A stretch of 64,000 nt of DNA from UBA1444 sp964601085 (GTDB lineage: Bacteria > Bacillota > Negativicutes > UBA1444). The translations under genes and the position numbers were made by a program. The stretch is taken from NCBI GenBank assembly GCA_964601085.1, contig CAZRLN010000003.1:62001-126000 (forward strand), in the 5' to 3' direction. Positions 16,931-23,687 of the stretch are shown one piece after another (positions within the stretch are counted from its first letter, which is position 1; the number at the start of each line of letters is the position of its first letter). A model generated the notes under the pieces. The model was given only the letters and a program-made list of their open reading frames with translations, was not told the DNA's origin and ran no database searches.

Positions 16931-17908
16931 TTGGCTCGAATTGGCATGACAACAACCATACCGGTTGAAATCATTCTGGCGGCGGGACATGTGCCGGTAG
17001 ATTTGAATAATGTGTTTATTACCGGCGCAGAGCCGGTTCGCCGGGTGGAAGCGGCGGAAGACGCCGGTTATCCCCGCAATATTTGCGGCTGGATCAAAGG
17101 GTTATATGCCACAGTGGTCGGAACGGATTGCGTGGATGCGGTCATTGCCGTGACACAGGGCGACTGCAGCAATACGCATGCACTGATGGAAACTTGGGAG
17201 ATGGCGGGGGTCCGGGTGATTCCGTTTGCTTATCCCTTCGATCGTGATCCTGACTTGTTGCGTCTACAGATGCAAAAACTGGCGGACGCTTTGGGGGCTG
17301 AATGGGGTACGGTGCTGAAGGTCAAAGAAAATACAGACCGGGTGCGCCGCAAGGTTGCGGAAATTGATCGATTGACCTGGCAGGAAAACCAGGTGAACGG
17401 AGCGGATAACCACCTGTTCCAGGTGAGCTGTAGCGACTTTAACAGTGATTTGGACCGTTTTGAAACGGATGTTGATATTTTTCTGCAAAAAGCAGCCCAA
17501 GCATCGAGCCGAAAAAAAGAACTCCGTTTAGGCTATATTGGAGTACCGCCAATCTTTACCGATTTATACTCCTATGTCGAAAGCCTTGGGGCCCGAGTGG
17601 TTTTTAATGAGGTGCAGCGTCAGTTTGCCATGCCGTATGATGAATCGGATCTTATTGAGCAATATCGTCGATATACCTATCCCTATGGTATTTTCGGCCG
17701 ACTTGAAGATATTCAGGCGGAAGTGGAACGCCGTCAGTTGGACGGAGTGATTCACTATGTCCAGAGTTTCTGTTATCGTCAGATTGAGGACATGATTGTG
17801 CGGAAAAAAATGAAGACGCCTATTTTGACGATCGAGGGAGACAAGCCGGGATGCATGGATGCCCGAACTCGCTTGCGCGTTGATGGGTTTATCGAAATGT
17901 TGAAGTGA
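16931..17908 (+). CDS. 2-hydroxyacyl-CoA dehydratase-type iron-sulfur protein, single subunit (HgdB/double-cubane-like)
   Basis: A 325-residue member of the HgdB/BcrC/YjiM iron-sulfur family. Relatives either dehydrate 2-hydroxyacyl-CoA as a heterodimer or, as single-subunit double-cubane proteins, carry out low-potential reductions. The protein has exactly six cysteines: Cys52 (RNICGW), Cys67 (TDCVDA), Cys79 (QGDCSNT), Cys167, Cys281 (SFCYRQIE) and Cys308 (KPGCMD). The first three, plus 281, sit in family cluster-ligand contexts. The TTG start has GGGGAGG eight bases upstream. The activator gene follows after 11 bases and there is no second dehydratase subunit, which favours a double-cubane-type reductase over a true dehydratase. 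The substrate is unknown. Confidence 0.82.
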   Translation: MARIGMTTTIPVEIILAAGHVPVDLNNVFITGAEPVRRVEAAEDAGYPRNICGWIKGLYATVVGTDCVDAVIAVTQGDCSNTHALMETWEMAGVRVIPFAYPFDRDPDLLRLQMQKLADALGAEWGTVLKVKENTDRVRRKVAEIDRLTWQENQVNGADNHLFQVSCSDFNSDLDRFETDVDIFLQKAAQASSRKKELRLGYIGVPPIFTDLYSYVESLGARVVFNEVQRQFAMPYDESDLIEQYRRYTYPYGIFGRLEDIQAEVERRQLDGVIHYVQSFCYRQIEDMIVRKKMKTPILTIEGDKPGCMDARTRLRVDGFIEMLK

Positions 17909-17919
17909 GGGGTAGTAAA

Positions 17920-18687
17920 GTGTTCTGCGGAATGGACTTGGGGAGTCGCGCCGTAAAAATTGTGTTGTTTGATGGGCAAGACCTTCGGGAAGAACGGGTG
18001 ATCGAAACTGCCCATTTTTATAAAAAATGCGGCGAGCGCTCAAAAGAAGGATTTACCGTCGATTTTAGTTCATTGCTGTCGAAAATGCCGACAACAATTA
18101 CCGTGACGGGGTATGGACGCAATTCGCTCAACATTGTTGGCGCGGATATCATTTCCGAGCTTAAGGCCCATATGCTGGGAGCCTTGTGGCAAACCGGACT
18201 GACAGACTTTACGTTGCTCGACCTTGGCGGACAGGATAGTAAAGTGATTCGGGTCCGTGGCAGCCGGATGGATGATTTTTTATTGAATGACAAGTGCGCG
18301 GCCAGTACCGGCCGGTATTTGGAAAATATGGCGGCTGTTTTGGGGATTTCATTGGCTGAACTAAGCCTGCATTACGATAACCCAACGGACCTTTCCGCCA
18401 CATGCGCCATATTCGGTGAATCCGAACTGATTGGAAAGATCGTGGAAGGAGTACCGACTTCGGATCTTGCCGCGGGAGTGAACTATTCGATCTTTCGCCG
18501 TATCAAGCCGATGTTGCTGTCGTTGGCGAGCGATGTGATTGTATTTACCGGTGGCGTTGCCCTTGGGCCGGCGGTAGCGCATTGGCTCAAGAAAGAAATC
18601 GGCGCTCGGGTCGTCGTACCACAACACCCGCAGTTGAATGGCGCCATTGGCTGCGCAATATACGCATGGAAACAGCAGGAGAAATAG
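17920..18687 (+). CDS. ATP-dependent activator (HgdC/BadF-BcrA family) of the adjacent iron-sulfur protein
   Basis: A 255-residue ASKHA-fold ATPase that injects a low-potential electron into its partner at the cost of ATP. It starts MFCGMDLGSRAVKIVLF (phosphate-binding loop) and carries TLLDLGGQDSKVI. The two cysteines that bridge one [4Fe-4S] cluster between the monomers lie in NDKCAASTGRYLE (Cys126) and SATCAIFGESE (Cys162). The GTG at 17920 was chosen because GAGGGG lies seven bases upstream; the frame extends five codons further, overlapping the dehydratase-type gene. It forms a two-gene operon with 16931-17908. Confidence 0.9.
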   Translation: MFCGMDLGSRAVKIVLFDGQDLREERVIETAHFYKKCGERSKEGFTVDFSSLLSKMPTTITVTGYGRNSLNIVGADIISELKAHMLGALWQTGLTDFTLLDLGGQDSKVIRVRGSRMDDFLLNDKCAASTGRYLENMAAVLGISLAELSLHYDNPTDLSATCAIFGESELIGKIVEGVPTSDLAAGVNYSIFRRIKPMLLSLASDVIVFTGGVALGPAVAHWLKKEIGARVVVPQHPQLNGAIGCAIYAWKQQEK

Positions 18688-18745
18688 GGGAAATAACTTT
18701 AAAATAAGTAGTCAAAGAATATAAGTTGAAGGCAGGGAATGGAAG

Positions 18746-19483
18746 ATGCAGAGAGTGGATGGACGGACCGCCGATATGTTGCGCCCGGTGAACATGACCC
18801 GGAATTATTTGAAGTTTGCGGAAGGCTCCGTAATGATCGAGGTGGGAGATACACGAGTGTTATGCAGCGCTAGTGTGGAGGAAAAAGTGCCGCCCTTTCT
18901 TAAAGGCAGCGGCAGTGGCTGGGTGACAGCCGAGTATTCGTTGTTGCCCCGATCTACCGGCACGCGAAATCAACGGGAAGCCGCGAAAGGAAAACAGACT
19001 GGCCGGACTCATGAAATTCAGCGATTGATCGGCCGGTCGCTGCGCAGCGTGGTCGACTTATCGGCGCTCGGCGAACGAACCATTTGGATTGATTGCGATG
19101 TGATCCAGGCGGATGGCGGGACGCGAACAGCCTCAATTACAGGAGCATTTGTAGCACTGGTGGATGCGCTGAATAAAATTGGCTTTGATGATGCCAAGCC
19201 TTTTCCGGTTCGCGACTTTTTAGCGGCTGTGAGTGTTGGCGTGCTGCCGGACGGTCCGGCGCTTGACCTATGCTATGTCGAAGACTCTTCGGCCATTGTC
19301 GATATGAACCTGGTGATGACTGGCGCCGGAAATTTTGTGGAAGTACAGGGAACGGGAGAAAAAGCCCCTTTTAATAAACAGGAGCTGGCGGAATTGCTGC
19401 GGCTTGGGGAAAGCGGGATCGAACGTCTTATGCAGATTCAACGGGAAGCCCTGGGTTCTTTGGCGGAACGGGTTGGGAGATAG
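18746..19483 (+). CDS. rph: Ribonuclease PH
   Basis: Phosphorolytic 3'-5' exoribonuclease that trims tRNA 3' ends. The 245-residue product has the family features MQRVDGRTADMLRP, EYSLLPRSTGTR and the conserved RTHEIQRLIGRSLR, and the active-site region CDVIQADGGTRTASITG. It is followed after 2 bases by rdgB, the common rph-rdgB pairing. Confidence 0.97.
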   Translation: MQRVDGRTADMLRPVNMTRNYLKFAEGSVMIEVGDTRVLCSASVEEKVPPFLKGSGSGWVTAEYSLLPRSTGTRNQREAAKGKQTGRTHEIQRLIGRSLRSVVDLSALGERTIWIDCDVIQADGGTRTASITGAFVALVDALNKIGFDDAKPFPVRDFLAAVSVGVLPDGPALDLCYVEDSSAIVDMNLVMTGAGNFVEVQGTGEKAPFNKQELAELLRLGESGIERLMQIQREALGSLAERVGR

Positions 19484-19485
19484 AT

Positions 19486-20085
19486 ATGCAGAGGATTGTG
19501 GTGGGAAGTCGGAATGCTGGAAAAATCCGTGAGATTCAGGCGGTATTGGCCGATCTACCCTATGAAATAGTGGGGTTGCCGGATGAGGGGGTTTCTGACG
19601 CTGAAGAAACAGGGGAAACGTTTCAGGAAAATGCGGTGATCAAAGCCAGATATTATTGTCAGCATACCGGCGAATATTGTCTGGCGGATGATTCGGGTCT
19701 TGAGGTCGATGCTTTGCAGGGAGCGCCTGGAGTATATTCAGCGCGCTTTGCCGGCGCACACGCCAGCGATTCGGAGAATAACCGAAAACTCTTGGAAGAG
19801 TTGGCGGAGGTTCCGGGAAATCAGCGAACGGCAAGATTCCGGAGTGTATTGGCGCTAGTCGGCCCGGACGGAAACGTATTGTTGTCGGAAGGCGTGTGCG
19901 AAGGGATTATTTTGTTTGAACCCCGTGGAAGCGGTGGCTTTGGCTATGATCCTTTATTTTTTGTGACAGGGCAGGGTAAAACGATGGCGGAGATGAAATT
20001 GGAAGAGAAAAATCAAATCAGTCATCGTGGCAATGCGCTTCGAGCTTTTAAAGAAAAACTGCTTCAGGAAAGCAACCGGAGTTAA
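19486..20085 (+). CDS. rdgB: XTP/dITP diphosphatase (HAM1/RdgB)
   Basis: Removes non-canonical purine nucleotides (dITP, XTP) by pyrophosphate release. The 199-residue protein has SRNAGKIREIQ, the catalytic EETGETFQENA and ADDSGLEVDAL, GFGYDPLF and the C-terminal SHRGNALRAF. It lies between rph and a phosphodiesterase, a frequent Firmicute order. Confidence 0.97.
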   Translation: MQRIVVGSRNAGKIREIQAVLADLPYEIVGLPDEGVSDAEETGETFQENAVIKARYYCQHTGEYCLADDSGLEVDALQGAPGVYSARFAGAHASDSENNRKLLEELAEVPGNQRTARFRSVLALVGPDGNVLLSEGVCEGIILFEPRGSGGFGYDPLFFVTGQGKTMAEMKLEEKNQISHRGNALRAFKEKLLQESNRS

Positions 20086-20090
20086 TTACT

Positions 20091-20582
20091 ATGCGGATCG
20101 GGATCATGGGAGATACCCATGGTGATGTTTTCTCAATGCAACAAGCCGTTGCGGTGGCAGGGCCGGTGGAATTCTGGCTCCATACCGGTGACTTTTACCG
20201 GGATAGTTTGTTGCTGGCGGCTATTGCTTCTGTCCCGGTTACAGCGGTGGCGGGAAACTGCGACGGGCGAGCGGAGGCAAAACCGGACGAATTTATTGAA
20301 GTTGCCGGGTTTCGATTGTGGTTGACTCATGGTCATCGATACGGAGTAAAGAATGATTTGTCAGAGCTCAGGGAGTGGGCGTTGCTCTACGAAGCGGATG
20401 TGGTTGTTTTTGGACATACCCACCAGCCCTTCGTTGGGAATGAGTCGGGGTTGCTGTTTTTCAATCCCGGTAGCCCAGCTATGCCAAGACGTGGTCGGTC
20501 TAGGACTTGTGGCGTTTTGGAGTTAATTTCGGAGCGATCAGGCCAAATTGAATTTATCCCCCGCTTAATTAGCATATGCTGA
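20091..20582 (+). CDS. YfcE/MJ0936-family metallophosphoesterase
   Basis: A 163-residue dinuclear-metal phosphodiesterase. The metal-ligand motifs appear in order: MGDTHGD (Asp, His), HTGDF, GNCDG, LTHGHRYG and FGHTHQP. The start ATG is the sixth base after the rdgB stop, so it is translated from the rph-rdgB transcript. Family members hydrolyse phosphodiester model substrates; the natural substrate is not known. Confidence 0.92.
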   Translation: MRIGIMGDTHGDVFSMQQAVAVAGPVEFWLHTGDFYRDSLLLAAIASVPVTAVAGNCDGRAEAKPDEFIEVAGFRLWLTHGHRYGVKNDLSELREWALLYEADVVVFGHTHQPFVGNESGLLFFNPGSPAMPRRGRSRTCGVLELISERSGQIEFIPRLISIC

Positions 20583-20676
20583 AGGAGTTTATTTGCCGAT
20601 GTAGAATATGTTAAATTGACGTTTGATGTGTAATTGCGACAAATCAAACGAATATGATGAAGGCTGGGGGATGAAG

Positions 20677-21900
20677 ATGGATATTCGTGAAGAAGCTCTA
20701 AAACTGAGACGGAAGTATCATGGATTACTGGAAGTTCACTCAAAAGCACCGCTAACCACAAGGGATGAACTTAGCATCGTTTATACCCCAGGCGTAGCTG
20801 AACCTTGTAAAGACATTAAGGAAACCCAAGATCTATCCTTCGAACTGACATGTCGCGGCAATATGGTGGGAATTGTAACTGATGGTACGCGAGTCCTTGG
20901 TCTCGGTGACATTGGTCCGTTCGCCGCAATGCCGGTCATGGAAGGGAAAGCGTTGTTGTTCAAGACGTTTGGCGATGTTGATGCGATCCCCATCTGTATC
21001 GACGCGAAGGATCCGGAAAAATTTATTGAAATGGTGAAAAGGTTGGAACCGACTTTTGGCGGGATCAATCTGGAGGATATTTCTTCCCCGAAGTGTTATG
21101 ACATTGAAGACGCATTAATCGAACAGATGAATATTCCAGTATTCCACGATGATCAGCATGGGACGGCCATTGCCGCGGTGGCTGCAGTTTTGGGCGGATT
21201 ACGGTTTGTGCAGAAGGATTTGCAGACGGCCCGGTTTGTAATTAATGGTGCAGGCGCCGCGGGCACAGCGATTGCCCGTTTATTGGTCTATGCCGGGGTA
21301 AAAAACTTAATAATGATTGATTCACATGGAGCATTGCATGCGGACCGTTCCGATCTGAACAGGGTTCAAGCCCAACTTGTCAAACACACCAATCTTGAGA
21401 AGCGTAGGGGCAATCTCGCGGAAATCGCCAAAGGGGCGGATGTATTGCTTGGAGTGTCTGGGCCGAGATTGTTCACAAAGGAAATAATCGGTAATCTGGC
21501 CAAAGATTCACTTGTTTTTGCAATGGCAAATCCTGTACCGGAAGTTATGTACGCAGAGGCTAAGGAAGCCGGAGCCCGTGTAGTGGGAACCGGACGTTCC
21601 GATGCTCCCAACCAGGCTAACAACGTCACGGTGTTTCCGGGAGTATTCCGAGGCGCGTTGGACGTTCGGGCGCGACGTATTACAGAAGACATGAAATTGG
21701 CTGCCGCTCGCGCGATAGCGGGATTGTTGCCTGAAAAAGACCTGCGTGAAGATTTTGTCGTAGTTGACGCCTTTGATCCTCGCGTGGCGCCAGCAGTAGC
21801 GGCTGCTGTGGCGAAAGTGGCCATCGAAACCGATGTGGCGCGGGTCAAGATCGATCCGGAAGTAATCCGGGAACGAGCTGCCGCACGAATCGGCCGCTAA
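20677..21900 (+). CDS. NAD-dependent malic enzyme (decarboxylating)
   Basis: Converts malate to pyruvate and CO2 with NAD(P). The 407-residue product is of the short bacterial type. The N-terminal domain holds SIVYTPGVAEPCKDI, and GDIGPFAAMPVMEGKA and FGGINLEDISSPKCYDIE supply metal and malate ligands. The Rossmann domain carries INGAGAAGTAIARLL. ATG at 20677 has GGGGG six bases upstream; ATG at 20671 is equally possible and the frame is open to 20623. It is a single gene before a tRNA cluster. Confidence 0.95.
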   Translation: MDIREEALKLRRKYHGLLEVHSKAPLTTRDELSIVYTPGVAEPCKDIKETQDLSFELTCRGNMVGIVTDGTRVLGLGDIGPFAAMPVMEGKALLFKTFGDVDAIPICIDAKDPEKFIEMVKRLEPTFGGINLEDISSPKCYDIEDALIEQMNIPVFHDDQHGTAIAAVAAVLGGLRFVQKDLQTARFVINGAGAAGTAIARLLVYAGVKNLIMIDSHGALHADRSDLNRVQAQLVKHTNLEKRRGNLAEIAKGADVLLGVSGPRLFTKEIIGNLAKDSLVFAMANPVPEVMYAEAKEAGARVVGTGRSDAPNQANNVTVFPGVFRGALDVRARRITEDMKLAAARAIAGLLPEKDLREDFVVVDAFDPRVAPAVAAAVAKVAIETDVARVKIDPEVIRERAAARIGR

Positions 21901-21946
21901 TCATGCGGAAATAGTCTGCTGCGATTGGCTCAAACTGCGTTTGTGC

Positions 21947-21976
21947 TTGACATCCACAAACATTATGTAGTACAAT
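21947..21976 (+). promoter_or_regulatory. Promoter of the tRNA-Pro/Gly/Arg cluster
   Basis: A perfect TTGACA at 21947-21952 and TACAAT at 21971-21976 with an 18-base spacer, 14 bases before the first tRNA. Confidence 0.85.
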
Positions 21977-21990
21977 AACTTTCGCATCGA

Positions 21991-22067
21991 CGGGGCGTGG
22001 CTCAGTTTGGTAGAGCACCTGCCTTGGGAGCAGGGGGTCGCAGGTTCAAATCCTGCCGCTCCGACCA
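21991..22067 (+). tRNA. tRNA-Pro (TGG anticodon)
   Basis: Acceptor stem CGGGGCG pairs with CGCTCCG (one G-T). The anticodon loop is CTTGGGA, the T-loop GTTCAAAT and CCA is encoded at 22065-22067. Confidence 0.96.
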
Positions 22068-22076
22068 TACACAGGT

Positions 22077-22150
22077 GCGGGTGTAACTCAATGGTAGAGT
22101 GTCAGCCTTCCAAGCTGATTACGAGGGTTCGATTCCCTTCACCCGCTCCA
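22077..22150 (+). tRNA. tRNA-Gly (TCC anticodon)
   Basis: Acceptor stem GCGGGTG pairs with CACCCGC, the anticodon loop is CTTCCAA and CCA is encoded at 22148-22150. Confidence 0.96.
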
Positions 22151-22181
22151 TATTTTTTTGTCTGGACAGTGGCAACCCAGT

Positions 22182-22257
22182 GTCCCAGTAGCTCAGGGGA
22201 TAGAGCAATGGACTTCTAATCCATTGGTCGGGGGTTCGATTCCCTCCTGGGACGCCA
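22182..22257 (+). tRNA. tRNA-Arg (TCT anticodon)
   Basis: Acceptor stem GTCCCAG pairs with CTGGGAC, the anticodon loop is CTTCTAA and CCA is encoded at 22255-22257. Last of three tRNAs in the cluster. Confidence 0.96.
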
Positions 22258-22264
22258 AGAAAAT

Positions 22265-22304
22265 AAACCCTTCCGAGATTCACTCTTGGAAGGGTTTCCT
22301 TTTT
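22265..22304 (+). terminator. Terminator of the tRNA cluster
   Basis: Ten-base stem AAACCCTTCC/GGAAGGGTTT with a partly paired loop, followed by CC and a T6 run. Confidence 0.85.
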
Positions 22305-22653
22305 TCGTACAATAAATATACTAATTGTTTTCTTTTGTTGGCTTATTTGGGGATGTAACAATGGTCGTTCTTTATATTTGATCGTTCTTGTTCAAATCAA
22401 AGTATTTTTTACAGTTTTTTTTAACAGCAATCGGAAAAAAATTGGGCAACATGGCGAAAATCGGCAAAATTCAAAGCTATTTCTCATTTTTTTGGGATTT
22501 TGCGCTATATTTTAATGATAATTCCAGTATTGAGGAATATATGGGCAATATATGTAGCTTTTTTAAGTTTGCTAATTGGTCATATGGCGATATACTTATA
22601 AATGCCGGCTGCTTATTGCGGTCGGTATTTTTTTTTTAGGGAGGGATCTTACT
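22305..22653 (+). other. AT-rich leader region upstream of the cold-shock gene
   Basis: About 350 bases without a believable gene. It is far more AT-rich than its surroundings, with many T and A runs. A small open frame at 22388-22639 has no homology-like features and a poor composition. Long, structured 5' leaders are typical of cold-shock mRNAs, where they act as RNA thermometers. A promoter inside this stretch is likely but no box pair is clear enough to place. Confidence 0.45.
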
Positions 22654-22851
22654 ATGGTTGGAAAGGTGAAGTGGTTTAATGCAGAAAGGGGGTATGGCTT
22701 TATTAAACAGGCAACGGGCGGCGATCTTTTTGTGCATTATTCTGCAATCGATGCGAAGGGCTTTCGATGTCTGGAAACGGGTCAATCGGTGGAATATGAA
22801 GTGGTGTCGGTGAACAATCGACAAGAAGCCGCTCATGTCACAAAATTATAA
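22654..22851 (+). CDS. Cold-shock protein (CspA family)
   Basis: A 65-residue single-stranded nucleic-acid-binding OB-fold protein, an RNA chaperone at low temperature. It opens MVGKVKWFNAERGYGFI (RNP1) and continues DLFVHYSAI (RNP2), but its C-terminal part, with NNRQEAAHVTKL, is somewhat divergent. The ATG has GGGAGGG ten bases upstream. hpf follows 110 bases later, a stress-related pairing. Confidence 0.95.
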   Translation: MVGKVKWFNAERGYGFIKQATGGDLFVHYSAIDAKGFRCLETGQSVEYEVVSVNNRQEAAHVTKL

Positions 22852-22961
22852 AAATTTTGGCAACATGCGTATATTTCTGTGGAATCCTATTATTTCCGCA
22901 GGAATTTTCGAGGATGACGCCGAATAATAATAGCATAGATCAGGAAAGGAGCATGGATCTT

Positions 22962-23507
22962 ATGGCTATTACTGTACGCGGCAAAAATCTCGACATTACG
23001 CCTCCGTTGAAAGAATACGTGGAAAAGCGCGTCAAAAAGGTTACCAAGTATTTTGACAAGACGGGTGACATTACAGTCATTCTCTCCGTAGAAAAAGGTC
23101 GTCACCAGACCGGAAATTTTCATCATGTTGAAGTTACCGTGCCTGTTAATGGGCTGCTGATCCGGGGAGAAGAACGCACTGCCGACATGTATGCATCGAT
23201 TGATCAAGTCATGGACAAAATCGAAAAACAAATTGGCAAGTATAAGACGAAACTGGAGAAAAAATTCCGGGGCAGCGGGTTCCGGGCTGATGTAGCTTCC
23301 TCGGTGACGATTCCAGAAGTGGAGGAGGATGCTATCGTTCGAACCAAACGGTTCGCGGTGAAACCAATGGATCCGGAAGAAGCGATTCTGCAAATGAATT
23401 TGCTGAACCATGATTTTTTCATGTTCCTGAACATCGAATCGGAACAGGTGAATGTGGTATATCGTCGAAAGGACGGATACTATGGCTTACTGGAACCTGA
23501 ATTTTGA
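22962..23507 (+). CDS. hpf: Ribosome hibernation promoting factor, long form
   Basis: Binds the 30S decoding region and dimerises 70S ribosomes to 100S in stationary phase. The 181-residue product has the N-terminal HPF/YfiA domain (MAITVRGKNLDITPPLKEYVEKRV, about 1-100), a linker, and the C-terminal dimerisation domain (KRFAVKPMDPEEAILQMNLL, about 125-181) that defines the long form. ATG at 22962 was chosen because AGGAG ends ten bases upstream; an ATG at 22953 is too close. It precedes secA, the standard Firmicute order. Confidence 0.96.
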   Translation: MAITVRGKNLDITPPLKEYVEKRVKKVTKYFDKTGDITVILSVEKGRHQTGNFHHVEVTVPVNGLLIRGEERTADMYASIDQVMDKIEKQIGKYKTKLEKKFRGSGFRADVASSVTIPEVEEDAIVRTKRFAVKPMDPEEAILQMNLLNHDFFMFLNIESEQVNVVYRRKDGYYGLLEPEF

Positions 23508-23539
23508 TTTGGAGACATTAGGATAATTGTTGCTTCCAG

Positions 23540-23578
23540 GGATCGCGCCGATAACGAAAGTATCGGCGCGATCCTTTT
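23540..23578 (+). terminator. Terminator of hpf
   Basis: A perfect 14-base stem, GGATCGCGCCGATA with its complement, loop ACGAAAG, followed by four T. Confidence 0.9.
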
Positions 23579-23628
23579 GTCGTTTTCTTGCGCAATTGAT
23601 CCTGACGAGTGCTTGTTCGCGCTATTTT

Positions 23629-23657
23629 TTGCACTTTATAAAGGACTCTGATAAAAT
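23629..23657 (+). promoter_or_regulatory. Probable promoter of the secA operon
   Basis: TTGCAC at 23629-23634 and TAAAAT at 23652-23657 with a 17-base spacer. It lies between the hpf terminator and secA, 31 bases before the secA start. Confidence 0.6.
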
Positions 23658-23687
23658 ATCTTAGATAGGCAAAAGGAGTGATCTGTT

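Noticed and set aside
22388..22639. An 83-residue open frame in the csp leader
   Set aside because: AT-rich, Phe/Lys-rich composition, weak start, and it lies where a structured leader is expected.
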